From NCBI GenBank assembly GCA_934512155.1, contig CAKSWS010000002.1, positions 20,639 through 84,638 of the forward strand: a DNA stretch of 64,000 nt. The letters are read 5' to 3'. Below are positions 17,048-26,492 of this stretch, one piece after another; positions within the stretch are counted from its first letter, which is position 1, and every line of letters begins with the position of its first letter. The notes below the pieces were generated by a model that was not told the origin of the DNA, made no database searches, and saw only the letters and a list, made by a program, of their open reading frames with translations. The translations under genes and the position numbers were made by a program. The DNA is from an uncultured Eubacterium sp. GTDB taxonomy: Bacteria > Bacillota > Clostridia > Oscillospirales > Acutalibacteraceae.

Positions 17048-17542
17048 ATGGGCTTGTTTGATAAGTTTACGGAAATCGTGCGTGAAAACGATGATGACGA
17101 TTTTGATGATTTTTATGAAAATGACGGGGGTTCTTCTTTTTCTCTTCCTTCACCGCCAAGGCGTGAAAGGTCTGCAAAAAATATAAGAGTTCCTAAAGAG
17201 GAAAAGCCTGAAAGAATTCATCGCTCCCGTGCAGATAACGATAAGGTGGTTAACATTCATACCACCGCACAGCTTCAGGTTGTTCTTGTTAAGCCGGAAA
17301 AATTTGAAGAGGCTGCGGAAATAGGCGATAATTTAAATGAAAAAAGAACGGTTGTTCTTAATTTGGAATCAACAAACAGAGATGTGGCAAGGCGTTTGCT
17401 TGACTTTTTAAGCGGCGTTGCTTATGCAAATAACGGTCAAATTAAAAGAGTTGCAAACAGCACTTACATTATTACACCATATAATGTTGATGTTATGGGC
17501 GATTTGATTGACGAGCTTGAAAATAACGGAATGTTTATGTAA
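17048..17542 (+). CDS. sepF: Cell division protein SepF
   Basis: SepF binds the FtsZ tail and the membrane and shapes the septal Z-ring bundle. The 164-aa protein has a short N-terminal amphipathic membrane-binding helix (MGLFDKFTEIV), an acidic and disordered linker, and the C-terminal globular domain of about 80 residues. That domain carries VVLVKPEKFEEA, RTVVLNLES, RRLLDFLSG and YIITPYNV. AGGAGG precedes the start. It lies between yggS and divIVA; the usual yggT and ylmH genes are absent from this interval. Confidence 0.95.
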   Translation: MGLFDKFTEIVRENDDDDFDDFYENDGGSSFSLPSPPRRERSAKNIRVPKEEKPERIHRSRADNDKVVNIHTTAQLQVVLVKPEKFEEAAEIGDNLNEKRTVVLNLESTNRDVARRLLDFLSGVAYANNGQIKRVANSTYIITPYNVDVMGDLIDELENNGMFM

Positions 17543-17563
17543 TTCGTATCAGGAGGGGAGAAT

Positions 17564-18811
17564 ATGATTACACCGAATCAAATTAAAGATAAAATTCTTT
17601 CAACGGCTTCTCATGGCTATAATATTGATGAAACAAACGAATTTCTTGATGAAATTGCAGAATCATATGCCGCAATTTATGCCGAAAATAAAGAACTTTA
17701 CAGAAAAATGGAAATTTTGGCTTCCAAAATCGAGGAATACAGAGCAGAGGAAGATTCAATTAAATCAACTTTAATTACAGCCCAAAAGGCTGCCGATCAG
17801 CTTACAAAAGGTACTAAAGAAAAGGCAGAGGCTTTGATTTCCGAAAGCACCAGCAAGGCGCAGCAAACAGTGCTTGACGCCAAGGAAAAGGCAGAAAAGC
17901 TTGTTTCTGAAGCAAGAGATTATGTTTCTGATTTTACAAAAGAAAAAACAGATGAAGCAAATACAGTTCTTGCAGATGCTCATAAAAAGGCAGAGGCAGA
18001 AATTAACGAAGCAAAAGGCGTTGCAAGCGATTTACTTGCCGAAGTTAAAAATATTTCAGCAGAGCTTGTGGAAAAGGCAAAGGAAGAAAAAGAATATCAC
18101 GAAAATCTTGTGTCAAAACTTAAAGAAGAATCAGTGTCATTCAAAGAGAGGCTGGTTTCCCTTTATCAGGCACAGTTGGAAAAACTATCCGATATGATGG
18201 AATTCCCGGCAGATGATGAAAAGGCTGTTGCACTTGAACAGCTTGAAAACACAGAAAGCGAACTTGAAAATATTTATTCTGCTGTGGACGAGCTTGATTT
18301 GGAAATAAAAACAGAAGAGGAAGAACCTGCACAGGACGAAATAAAAACAACAGAATCGGTTGACGAAAGCAATACTGATGAGAAAGAAGTTCCCACAGAA
18401 TTTGAAGATGTTTCTTCAGGTTCAGATGTTTTGAATGCAGAACCCGAACAGGAATCCGATGTTGAGCAAATAGGTTCTTTTGATGATGATGACGAAGTTG
18501 AAGAGATAATTGAAGAGGTTGAGGAGAAAAAGGAAGAAGAACCAAGCGAGGAAGAAGTAAAAACGGCACTTGACGCTTTTACAAAAGATGAAATAACTCC
18601 TATTACCGAAGATGCAAAAATTAGGGAAATAGAAGAAAATGTCGAGCTTGAACAGCCTGAAGAACAACCTTTTGAAAGTTTTTTCAATGTTAAACATCCA
18701 GAGGGCAGAACAACAGAGAAAATAAGCCTTGTTCCTCCCGAAGAGGATGAAGAAGAGGAAGATTTAAAATTTCACGGCTTTTTCAGAAAAAAGAAAGATA
18801 AGAATAAGTAA
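17564..18811 (+). CDS. divIVA: DivIVA-family protein with a long acidic C-terminus
   Basis: DivIVA proteins sense negatively curved membrane and recruit division or polar proteins. The N-terminus (MITPNQIKDKIL..GYNIDETNEFLDEI, residues 1-32) is the lipid-binding domain, followed by coiled coil to about residue 225 with repeated EKAEALISE/KEKAEKLVSE-type segments. Unlike the usual 160-230-residue proteins it continues for almost 190 more residues. That extension is dominated by Glu/Asp (for example DDDDEVEEIIEEVEE), and the last 12 residues are basic (FFRKKKDKNK). Start ATG follows AGGAGGGGAG. sepF lies upstream and ileS downstream, the normal location. Confidence 0.88.
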   Translation: MITPNQIKDKILSTASHGYNIDETNEFLDEIAESYAAIYAENKELYRKMEILASKIEEYRAEEDSIKSTLITAQKAADQLTKGTKEKAEALISESTSKAQQTVLDAKEKAEKLVSEARDYVSDFTKEKTDEANTVLADAHKKAEAEINEAKGVASDLLAEVKNISAELVEKAKEEKEYHENLVSKLKEESVSFKERLVSLYQAQLEKLSDMMEFPADDEKAVALEQLENTESELENIYSAVDELDLEIKTEEEEPAQDEIKTTESVDESNTDEKEVPTEFEDVSSGSDVLNAEPEQESDVEQIGSFDDDDEVEEIIEEVEEKKEEEPSEEEVKTALDAFTKDEITPITEDAKIREIEENVELEQPEEQPFESFFNVKHPEGRTTEKISLVPPEEDEEEEDLKFHGFFRKKKDKNK

Positions 18812-18846
18812 TAAATACCAAATAACAAATTAAAGGATAGGTTAAG

Positions 18847-21642
18847 ATGGATTATAAAGATACATTAAATATGATGAAAACAGATTTTCCGATGAGAGCG
18901 TCATTGCCTCAGCGTGAACCTGAATTTCTTAAATCATGGTACGAAAATAAGCAGTATGAAGAATTAATGAAACTTAATGAGGGTAAACCGTTGTTTGTTT
19001 TGCATGACGGTCCTCCTTATGCCAACGGTGATATTCATATCGGCCATGCATTAAATAAAACTTTAAAGGATTTTATTGTAAGATATAAGAATATGACCGG
19101 CTTTAAATCTCCTTATGTTCCCGGTTGGGATACTCACGGCCTTCCTACAGAACTTAAAGCAAGAAAGGAAGCTCATATTTCTGCCGAAACAAATATTTCC
19201 GATTTAGAGCTTCGTAAGATTTGCCGTGAAACAGCACTTGGATTTGTTGATATTCAGCGTGAAAGTTTTAAGCGCTTGGGTGTAATCGGTGAATGGGATA
19301 ATCCTTATATTACACTTACAAAGGATTTTGAAGAAGAGCAAATTAAAGTTTTTGCTACAATGGCTTCAAAAGGATATATTTATAAAGGTTTAAAACCTGT
19401 TTATTGGTGCCCTGATTGTAATACTGCTCTTGCAGAGGCTGAAATTGAATATGCCGAGGACCCTTGCCATTCAATTTATGTTAAATTTAATGTAACAGAT
19501 GATTTGGGCAAACTTACGGCTATGGGCGCTGACTTATCTAAAACCTATTTTGTTATTTGGACAACAACAACTTGGACTCTTCCTGCAAACGTTGCAATTT
19601 GCGTTGGTCCGTCATTTGAATATTCACTTGTTAAAAGCGGCGATGAATATTATGTAATGGCAACAGACCTTGTGGATTCTGCAATGGAAGCAAGAGGCAC
19701 AACAGAATATGAAACTGTTGGAATTATTAACGGTTCCGAGCTTGAATATATGAAATGCCAGCATCCGTTTATTGACAGAACTTCACTTGTAATCGTTGGC
19801 GACCATGTAACTCTTGAAAGCGGTACAGGCTGTGTTCATACTGCTCCCGGTCACGGCGTTGAAGACTTTGTGGTTTGTAAAAATTACCCTGAAATTCCAA
19901 TTATTGTTCCTGTTGATGCAAAAGGTGTGTTAACCGAGGAAGCAGGTCAGTTTGCAGGTCTTAAAACAGAAGAAGCAAATAAGCCTATTGCAGAACATCT
20001 TGAAAAAACAGGCAATCTTTTCGCACTCCAAAAAATTATTCACCAATATCCTCATTGTTGGAGATGTCATAAGCCTGTTATTTTCAGAGCAACATCACAA
20101 TGGTTCTGTTCTGTTGATGATTTTAAAGAGGATGCGGTTAAAGCATCAGAGGATGTTCAGTGGTTCCCTGAATGGGGTAAAGACAGATTGCAGTCAATGG
20201 TTAGAGAACGTGCCGATTGGTGTATTTCCCGCCAAAGAAAATGGGGTGTACCTATTCCTGTTTTGTATTGTCAGGATTGCGGCAAAGAAATTATTGATAA
20301 TGATGTTATGATGAAGGTTTCCGAGATTTTCGGCAAGGAAGGTTCTGATTCTTGGTACGCTCATGATGCCGAATACTTCCTTCCTGAAGGATTTAAATGC
20401 CCTCATTGTAAATCAACAAAGGGATTCGATAAGGAATCCGATATTATGGACGTTTGGTTTGATTCGGGTTCAACTCATGCTGCTGTTTGTAAAAAGAGAG
20501 GCTACCTTAAGTATCCTGCAGATGTTTATCTTGAAGGTGCCGATCAATACAGAGGTTGGTTCCAATCTTCACTTCTTACAGCCGTTGCAGGCGGTGAGGG
20601 TGCTCCTTATAAGCAAATTATTACTCACGGATGGACAGTTGACGGCGAAGGCAAAAAAATGTCTAAATCATTGGGCAACGGTATTGCTCCACAGGATATT
20701 ATCGCTAAATACGGTGCAGATATTCTTCGTCTTTGGGTTGCGTCATCAGATTATCATGCAGATATTCGTATCAGCCCTGAAATTTTAAAACAGCTTTCGG
20801 ATAACTACAGAAAAATGAGAAATACGGCTCGTTTCTGCTTGGGCAACCTTTATGACTTTAATCCTGATACGGATATGGTTGAAAATGATAAATTTGAAGA
20901 ACTTGACAAGTATGCTTTAATGAAGCTTGACCAACTTATTACCGTTTCACGCAATGCTTATGAAGTTTATGAATATCACACAGCTGCTCATGCAATTCAT
21001 AATTTCTGTGTTGTGGATATGAGTAATTTCTATTTTGATGTTTTGAAAGACAGACTTTATACTTCTGTTCCTAATTCAAACACAAGAAGAGCGGCTCAAA
21101 CAGTTCTTTATAAAATTTTGGATGCATTAACACTTCTTTTAACTCCTATTCTTGCATTTACGGCAGATGAAATTTGGAAGTTTATGCCTCATGATAAATC
21201 GAGAAATCCTAAATCTCCATTGTTTAACGAAATTCCTCAGGCAAACTTTATTGAAACAGATGAGGCATTTATGAATAAGTGGGATAAGGTTCAGCAAATT
21301 CGTGTTGATGTTCAAAAAGCACTTGAACTTGCAAGAAATGAAAAGAAAATCGGTAAATCTCTTGAAGCAAAAGTTATTTTGGGTGCAGATGGAGAGCTTT
21401 TGAGCTTCCTTGAAAGCGTAAAAACCGAATTGCCTGAAATCTTTATTACTTCTGCAGTTGAGGTTACTTGTGAACCGCAGTCTTTTGCAGGTGATGTTGA
21501 AGGCTTAACAGTTTCTGTTGAAGTTGCAGAAGGCGAAAAATGCGAACGTTGTTGGAAGTTCTCTACAACGGTAGGTTGTGATGAAAATCATCCGCATCTT
21601 TGCAAGCATTGTGCAGATGTGCTTTCGGCAATGGGCGAATAA
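18847..21642 (+). CDS. ileS: Isoleucyl-tRNA synthetase, type 1
   Basis: IleS charges tRNA-Ile and edits Val-tRNA. The 931-aa class I enzyme has HIGH at residues 64-67 (GHALN follows), the editing domain with the TTTTWTLPANVA region near 240, KMSKS at 604-608 and the C-terminal zinc finger CERCWKF...CKHC. It has the bacterial length and domain order. The gap to divIVA is only 35 bases and contains AAAGGA but no T-box, so expression depends on the upstream operon. Confidence 0.96.
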   Translation: MDYKDTLNMMKTDFPMRASLPQREPEFLKSWYENKQYEELMKLNEGKPLFVLHDGPPYANGDIHIGHALNKTLKDFIVRYKNMTGFKSPYVPGWDTHGLPTELKARKEAHISAETNISDLELRKICRETALGFVDIQRESFKRLGVIGEWDNPYITLTKDFEEEQIKVFATMASKGYIYKGLKPVYWCPDCNTALAEAEIEYAEDPCHSIYVKFNVTDDLGKLTAMGADLSKTYFVIWTTTTWTLPANVAICVGPSFEYSLVKSGDEYYVMATDLVDSAMEARGTTEYETVGIINGSELEYMKCQHPFIDRTSLVIVGDHVTLESGTGCVHTAPGHGVEDFVVCKNYPEIPIIVPVDAKGVLTEEAGQFAGLKTEEANKPIAEHLEKTGNLFALQKIIHQYPHCWRCHKPVIFRATSQWFCSVDDFKEDAVKASEDVQWFPEWGKDRLQSMVRERADWCISRQRKWGVPIPVLYCQDCGKEIIDNDVMMKVSEIFGKEGSDSWYAHDAEYFLPEGFKCPHCKSTKGFDKESDIMDVWFDSGSTHAAVCKKRGYLKYPADVYLEGADQYRGWFQSSLLTAVAGGEGAPYKQIITHGWTVDGEGKKMSKSLGNGIAPQDIIAKYGADILRLWVASSDYHADIRISPEILKQLSDNYRKMRNTARFCLGNLYDFNPDTDMVENDKFEELDKYALMKLDQLITVSRNAYEVYEYHTAAHAIHNFCVVDMSNFYFDVLKDRLYTSVPNSNTRRAAQTVLYKILDALTLLLTPILAFTADEIWKFMPHDKSRNPKSPLFNEIPQANFIETDEAFMNKWDKVQQIRVDVQKALELARNEKKIGKSLEAKVILGADGELLSFLESVKTELPEIFITSAVEVTCEPQSFAGDVEGLTVSVEVAEGEKCERCWKFSTTVGCDENHPHLCKHCADVLSAMGE

Positions 21643-21668
21643 TTATTTAAATTTTATTGGTTAATAAA

Positions 21669-21705
21669 CAGCCGAACGAATTTAATTTTAATGTCCGTTC
21701 GGCTG
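21669..21705 (+). terminator. Hairpin between ileS and lspA
   Basis: The 10-bp perfect stem CAGCCGAACG with CGTTCGGCTG has a 17-base loop. The following AATTT is a weak T tract, so it may only partly terminate or may protect the ileS mRNA end. Confidence 0.55.
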
Positions 21706-21728
21706 AATTTATATGTGGGAGTGATTTT

Positions 21729-22208
21729 TTGCATAAGAAAAAGCATGTTTGGTGCAGCATTATGATTGTTTTAATCGTTGCTTTTGACCAATTTACAAAA
21801 TTTTTGGCAACAAAATTTCTTGCTCCCAATTTAGCAAAACCTTTTATAAAAGGATTTATACAGTTTCGCTATGCTTTAAATGACGGAATGGCATTTTCCC
21901 TTTTCAGCGGTGCCAGGTGGATTTTTGTTGTGTTAACGGCAGTTGTGTGCGGCGGCGTTTTGTGGTGGATGTTTACAAATTGCTGCAAATCATTGTGGCT
22001 TTATTGGAGCCTCGGTGTTATTGTTGCCGGCGGCGTCGGTAATTTAATAGACAGGGCGGTAATAGGCAGTGTTGTTGACTTTATAGAGCCTGTGTTTGTT
22101 AATTTTGCCGTTTTTAATATTGCCGATTGTGCTGTAAGCGTTGGTGCTGTTTCGCTTGTTGCTTATCTTGTTTCAGACCTTTTTAAAAAGGAGAAAACAG
22201 ATGAGTGA
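21729..22208 (+). CDS. lspA: Lipoprotein signal peptidase (signal peptidase II)
   Basis: LspA cleaves the signal peptide of diacylglyceryl prolipoproteins. The 159-aa protein has four membrane segments and both catalytic aspartates: Asp108 in GNLIDR and Asp133 in NIADCAVSVG. DQFTK follows the first span. The start is TTG 21729, chosen because GGGAGTG ends 5 bases upstream. A frame-open TTG at 21657 would put 24 extra residues over a hairpin and has no ribosome binding site. The end overlaps rluD by 8 bases. A substrate lipoprotein with a clear lipobox is encoded at 34949. Confidence 0.92.
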   Translation: MHKKKHVWCSIMIVLIVAFDQFTKFLATKFLAPNLAKPFIKGFIQFRYALNDGMAFSLFSGARWIFVVLTAVVCGGVLWWMFTNCCKSLWLYWSLGVIVAGGVGNLIDRAVIGSVVDFIEPVFVNFAVFNIADCAVSVGAVSLVAYLVSDLFKKEKTDE

Positions 22209-23130
22209 TGCATTTATTTTTACCGTATCGGCTGAAAATGCAGGTGATCGAATAGATAAATATATAAGCGGAAATAATGATGATTTAAGTCGCTCTGCCG
22301 TTGCAAAAATAATTGAGGAGCAGGGTGTAAAGGTTAACGGCAGTGTTGTTTCAAAAAATTACAAATGCCGTGAAAATGATAAAATAACGGTTTTGGTTCC
22401 CGAACCTAAGCCTCTTGAAACAAAGCCTGAAAATATTCCTTTGGATATTGTTTATGAGGATGATGATTTGCTTGTTGTTAATAAGCCAAAGGGAATGGTT
22501 GTGCACCCCGCAGCAGGTAATTATGATAAAACGTTAGTTAATGCGTTACTTTATCATTGCGGCGATTCTTTAAGCGGAATTAACGGTGTTATGCGCCCCG
22601 GAATTGTGCATAGAATTGATAAAAACACATCAGGTTTATTGATTGTTGCAAAAAATGATTTTGCACATCAAGGATTGGCAAAGCAGATTAAAGAGCATTC
22701 ATTTTCAAGGGAATATGAGTGCGTTGTTTACGGTAATATTAAAGAAGATGAGGGAACAATTCATCAGCCGATAGGCAGAAATCCGAAAGACAGAAAGAAA
22801 ATGGCTGTTGTTTATAAAAATTCAAAGGATGCAATAACTCATTATAAGGTTATTGAAAGATACGGCGCTTTTACTCACGTTCGTTGCAGGCTTGAAACAG
22901 GCAGAACTCATCAAATAAGGGTTCATATGGCATATATCGGCCATCCTGTGGCAGGGGACGACGTTTACGGGCCTAAAAAGTGTGAAAAGGAATTAAACGG
23001 TCAGTGCTTGCATGCAAAATATATAGGTTTTGTTCATCCAAGAACAAACAAATGGCTTGAATTTGAAAGTGATTTGCCCGAATATTTTACGTTGTTTTTA
23101 AATAAACTTAACAGGTTGTATAAACAGTAA
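22201..23130 (+). CDS. rluD: 23S rRNA pseudouridine synthase, RluD/RluA family
   Basis: The 309-aa protein has an N-terminal S4 RNA-binding domain (about residues 15-75) and the RluA-type catalytic domain with the signature HRIDKNTSGLL, catalytic Asp about 140. The C-terminal part has GRTHQIRVH and the GHPVAGDDVYG segment. ATG 22201 follows AAAGGAG and overlaps the end of lspA (translational coupling). The lspA-rluD pairing is standard in Firmicutes. Specificity for positions 1911/1915/1917 is inferred from the family, not shown. Confidence 0.9.
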   Translation: MSDAFIFTVSAENAGDRIDKYISGNNDDLSRSAVAKIIEEQGVKVNGSVVSKNYKCRENDKITVLVPEPKPLETKPENIPLDIVYEDDDLLVVNKPKGMVVHPAAGNYDKTLVNALLYHCGDSLSGINGVMRPGIVHRIDKNTSGLLIVAKNDFAHQGLAKQIKEHSFSREYECVVYGNIKEDEGTIHQPIGRNPKDRKKMAVVYKNSKDAITHYKVIERYGAFTHVRCRLETGRTHQIRVHMAYIGHPVAGDDVYGPKKCEKELNGQCLHAKYIGFVHPRTNKWLEFESDLPEYFTLFLNKLNRLYKQ

Positions 23131-23177
23131 ATGTAAATTAATTGTATATATTTAAGAATTTAACGGAGGAGAATGTT

Positions 23178-24035
23178 TTGAATAAGGATTTCTCAAATTG
23201 GCTTGTTGTTTCGGATATTGACGGAACACTTAATAATAAAATTCGTAAACTTCCAAAAAATAATTATTATGCAATTAAAAAATTTACCGAAATGGGCGGT
23301 AATTTTACATTGGCTTCAGGCAGATTAACCTCCAGCCTTAAACGAAATTATGACCGAATTACGCCTAACCAACCTGCAATAGTTTTAAACGGTGCAGGAA
23401 TTTATGATTTTAATAAAAATGAAATGATTTGGCGTTCCACAATCGGAAAAGACGGGCAAGATTTTGTTCGTGCCGTTCTTAATGAATACAGCGAAGTTTT
23501 TAAAAGTTTGGATGTTGGTATTTATTTTGATGATTTTGTTTATATAGTTAAAAGCGGTTTGTTGGGAAAAGGCACAATGATTATTGACAAAGCTCATTAT
23601 GAGGTTACAAGTATAGATGATGTGCCTGTTGACGGTTGGATGAAGGTGATTTTTTGGGGTGCTCCTGCCACTATTGAATCATTACGCCGTATGATAGATA
23701 GGTCGGATATTAATGACAAGGTTAATTTTATGGCATCTTCTTTGTGGACAATGGAAATGCTTGCAAAGGACACCCATAAAGGCGTAGGCATTATGCAGCT
23801 TGCTTCTAAATTGGGCATTGAAAAAAGTCATGTTGCCGCTATAGGTGATTATTATAACGACTGGGATATGTTAAAAACGGTTGGCTTACCTGCCTGTGCC
23901 GGTCAGGCACCTGCCGCAATACATAAAATTTCAAAATTTGAGGCTTGCCACTGCAACAAAGGTTGTGTTGCCGATTTGCTTAATTATATTATGAGCGGCA
24001 GAGCCGATGAAGATATTGCAAAGGGGAAGATTTAA
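23178..24035 (+). CDS. HAD-superfamily hydrolase, Cof-type (IIB)
   Basis: The 285-aa product starts with the phosphatase motif I DIDGTL. It has motif II TLASGRL, a type IIB cap domain, and motifs III/IV in [15 protein letters not shown]...[11 protein letters not shown]. Members dephosphorylate small sugar phosphates or FMN/PLP-like cofactors; the substrate here is unknown. The start is TTG 23178 with GGAGGAG 6 bases upstream; earlier in-frame TTGs lack a site. The stop overlaps nfo by one base. Confidence 0.85.
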   Translation: MNKDFSNWLVVSDIDGTLNNKIRKLPKNNYYAIKKFTEMGGNFTLASGRLTSSLKRNYDRITPNQPAIVLNGAGIYDFNKNEMIWRSTIGKDGQDFVRAVLNEYSEVFKSLDVGIYFDDFVYIVKSGLLGKGTMIIDKAHYEVTSIDDVPVDGWMKVIFWGAPATIESLRRMIDRSDINDKVNFMASSLWTMEMLAKDTHKGVGIMQLASKLGIEKSHVAAIGDYYNDWDMLKTVGLPACAGQAPAAIHKISKFEACHCNKGCVADLLNYIMSGRADEDIAKGKI

Positions 24036-24862
24036 TGGTTATAGGTGCACATTTAAGTGCTTCAAAGGGTTATACTCACATGTTAAAAGAGGCACTTTCA
24101 ATCGGTGCAAATACTTTTCAGTTTTTCACACGCAATCCTCGTGGGGGAAAAGCAAAAGATATTGATGAAAACGATATAAATACTTTTTTGCAGTTAAGCA
24201 AAGAAAATGATTTTGGCACAATTTTAGCTCACGCTCCGTATACACTTAATTGTTGCTCGGCAAAGCCGGAAACTGTTGAGTTTGCTGTTAATACTTTTAA
24301 AGATGATTTGCAGCGAATGGAATATACACCGGGAATGCTTTATAATTTTCATCCCGGCTCTCATGTGGGCCAGGGCGAAGAAAAAGGTTTGGAATTAATT
24401 TGTGATTCTCTTAATAAAATTCTTTTTCCGGAAATGACAACAACTGTTTTGCTTGAAACCATGGCAGGCAAAGGATCGGAAATGGGTAAAACATTTAAGG
24501 AGTTGCGTGCAATTATTGACGGAACAGAGCTTAGCGATAAATTAGGCGTTTGTCTTGATACTTGCCATGTAAATGATGGCGGCTATGATATTGTTAACGA
24601 TTTGGACGGAGTGCTTGAGCAGTTCGATAAAATTATAGGTATAGACAGATTAAAAGCACTTCATTTAAATGACAGTAAAAACCCCCTTGGTGCTCATAAA
24701 GACAGGCATGAAAAAATAGGCGAGGGTTATATAGGTGTTAAGGCATTTGAAAATATTGTTAATAACAAGTATTTAAAAGATCTGCCAATGTTTTTGGAAA
24801 CGCCTAACGATTTGGATGGATATGCAAAAGAAATAGCGCTTTTAAAATCTTTGCAAAAGTAA
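24035..24862 (+). CDS. nfo: Endonuclease IV (AP endonuclease)
   Basis: Nfo cleaves 5' to abasic sites in base excision repair using three zinc ions. The 275-aa TIM barrel shows the family blocks in order: [62 protein letters not shown] with DRHEKIGEG, and FLETPND. The ATG overlaps the previous stop (TAATG). It is the last gene of the run that started at miaB and ends at a bidirectional terminator. Confidence 0.95.
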   Translation: MVIGAHLSASKGYTHMLKEALSIGANTFQFFTRNPRGGKAKDIDENDINTFLQLSKENDFGTILAHAPYTLNCCSAKPETVEFAVNTFKDDLQRMEYTPGMLYNFHPGSHVGQGEEKGLELICDSLNKILFPEMTTTVLLETMAGKGSEMGKTFKELRAIIDGTELSDKLGVCLDTCHVNDGGYDIVNDLDGVLEQFDKIIGIDRLKALHLNDSKNPLGAHKDRHEKIGEGYIGVKAFENIVNNKYLKDLPMFLETPNDLDGYAKEIALLKSLQK

Positions 24863-24877
24863 ACAAGTATAAAGCAA

Positions 24878-24906
24878 AAAGCACATTGATTTAATCAATG
24901 TGCTTT
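24878..24906. terminator. Bidirectional terminator between nfo and the ECF gene
   Basis: AAAGCACATTGAT pairs with ATCAATGTGCTTT around TTA. On the minus strand the stem runs into TTTTT. The flanking genes converge. Confidence 0.85.
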
Positions 24907-24933
24907 AATATTTATATATGCAATTGTTTGTTA

Positions 24934-25461
24934 TTATCTTTTAACGTATTTTTGAATTTTAACTGCATCAAGTGCAAGACCGAAGATGATGAACAAAATT
25001 GCACTGCCTGTTGCTTGAATAATGCTGAATGGAACGGAGGTCCAAGCAGACGGGAAAGAATACATTAAACCTTCTGCAAGCAAGTAACCGAAAATTGTGA
25101 TTAAACCCGAAACAATAACCATTGGAATTGTGTACCAGCTTATGATTTTGTAGTTCCCTTTTTTCTTTTTGTAAAGCGAGGTCATAATAATAAAAGGAAC
25201 GGAGTTTAATGCTTTAATAATTGCTGTCGGAATTGCCCAAACGGCAGAACCTGCAAGAATGTCTGCCAATCCACCGCCTACGGCAGCTGAAAGGGCACCT
25301 AAAGGTCCTAAAAGGCAACCTGCAAGGTAAACCATTGAATCACCAAAGTGTAAATAACCGTCGTTAATGCCGGTAGGAACTTTAATAAAAGCAGTAAATA
25401 CCGCAATAATTGCTGCCATAAGACCTGTAATGCAAATCTTTAAAATTTTTTGATTCTTCAT
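24934..25461 (-). CDS. ECF transporter S component, probably for vitamin B6
   Basis: The 175-aa protein has about six hydrophobic segments and the ECF S-component layout: an N-terminal Lys-rich start then TGLMAAIIAVFT, GYLHFGDSMVYLAG, and LADILAGSAVWAIPTAIIKAL. These vitamin-binding membrane subunits work with a shared EcfT/EcfA module, which is not in the window. It starts 2 bases after a pyridoxal kinase gene and must be co-transcribed. A pyridoxine-type substrate (PdxU-like) is therefore inferred from context; thiamine precursors are an alternative for this family. Confidence 0.78.
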   Translation of the reverse strand: MKNQKILKICITGLMAAIIAVFTAFIKVPTGINDGYLHFGDSMVYLAGCLLGPLGALSAAVGGGLADILAGSAVWAIPTAIIKALNSVPFIIMTSLYKKKKGNYKIISWYTIPMVIVSGLITIFGYLLAEGLMYSFPSAWTSVPFSIIQATGSAILFIIFGLALDAVKIQKYVKR

Positions 25462-25463
25462 AA

Positions 25464-26306
25464 CTATTCTCCTAAAGTTGTTAAGAATTTTTCAAAATGC
25501 ACACCGTCGGCAACGTTATAATTACCGCCTGTGTCATTAATTGTTTCTATAATTGATTTTTCAATAAAATCCGATGCTTTCATTACGGCATTGTAAAGAC
25601 TTTCACCGTTAACGCATTTTGCCGTTATGAACGAGGATAAAATATCACCTGTTCCGGAAAAACTGCCTTTCAGTGCCACTTTTTTTATTACATTAAATTT
25701 ATTTTCTTCAAAAACGGCATTTGCAATAATGTTGTTGTCTAATTTGATTCCGCTTACAACAACTTTTTTGCTGCTTTTCTTTGTGTATTTTTCACACATT
25801 GATTTAACGGCATTAATTTTTTCATCATCGCAAAGGCTGCTTATTTGGTTAAAATTCTTTTCGCATAAAATGCAAAGTTCGGTTAAATTCGGTGTAATAA
25901 TGTCGGCAGCAGTGGCTAAATGTTTAATAGCGTTAACACAATCGTTATCATAGCAATCGTAAATTTCGCCGTCGTCTGCCATAACAGGGTCTACAACAAT
26001 TAAATTGCTTTCGGTTTTATAACATTGAATAAAATCATAAATTATTTCACCCTGAAGGGAGTTTGAAATAAAACCTGTCAAAATTCCGTCAAATGAAACG
26101 TGAAGTTTTTTCCATTCTTCAATAAAGAGGGGCATTTCATTTGTTAAATCTTTGCAATAATAACTGTTGTAACCCGTTTGATTGGAAAGCACTGCAGTTG
26201 TTAGGGGGCAGCATTGTGTTTTGAGTGCACTGATAACAGGCAACGCCGCTGTAAGCGAGCACTTGCCTAATCCGGATAAATCATTAATAACTGCTATTTT
26301 TTTCAC
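25464..26306 (-). CDS. Pyridoxal/pyridoxine kinase (PdxK/PdxY family)
   Basis: This ribokinase-fold kinase phosphorylates B6 vitamers with ATP. The 280-aa product has NDLSGLGKCSLTAALPV at the N-terminus (substrate site), DPVMADDGEIYD, TPNLTEL and the anion hole GSFSGTGDILSSF with catalytic Asp. The start is GTG 26306 preceded by GGGAG. It is the first gene of a two-gene operon with an ECF S component, which points to salvage of imported vitamin B6. The divergent promoter region is shared with a YdcF-like gene. Confidence 0.88.
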   Translation of the reverse strand: MKKIAVINDLSGLGKCSLTAALPVISALKTQCCPLTTAVLSNQTGYNSYYCKDLTNEMPLFIEEWKKLHVSFDGILTGFISNSLQGEIIYDFIQCYKTESNLIVVDPVMADDGEIYDCYDNDCVNAIKHLATAADIITPNLTELCILCEKNFNQISSLCDDEKINAVKSMCEKYTKKSSKKVVVSGIKLDNNIIANAVFEENKFNVIKKVALKGSFSGTGDILSSFITAKCVNGESLYNAVMKASDFIEKSIIETINDTGGNYNVADGVHFEKFLTTLGE

Positions 26307-26427
26307 CTAATCAACTCCCTGGGATGTTTGTAGTATATAACATAACTGTGCATAAATAAATACACAAAAAACATTAATTTTAAGTGTACAGTTTTATTGT
26401 GTTAAAGTTCTTTACTAAAATTTTATA

Positions 26428-26456
26428 TTGTGTTAAGATTTATAGCATAATAATAT
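26428..26456 (+). promoter_or_regulatory. Probable promoter of the YdcF-like gene
   Basis: TTGTGT (26428-26433), 17 bases, TAATAT (26451-26456). A second extended -10-like TGGTATAGT follows at 26456-26464, so the exact start site is uncertain. Confidence 0.45.
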
Positions 26457-26492
26457 GGTATAGTATCAGCCAAAATGGAAAGGGCTGAATTT

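Noticed and set aside
18812-18846. Possible T-box upstream of ileS
   Set aside because: The gap is only 35 bases and has no specifier loop, T-box sequence or terminator.
21657-21728. 24-residue N-terminal extension of LspA from TTG 21657
   Set aside because: It covers a 10-bp hairpin and lacks a ribosome binding site; TTG 21729 has GGGAGTG and gives the normal LspA length.
26307-26400. Promoter of the pyridoxal kinase operon in the divergent region
   Set aside because: TTGTGT-17-TATGTT on the minus strand is possible, but several weak alternatives exist and none is convincing.
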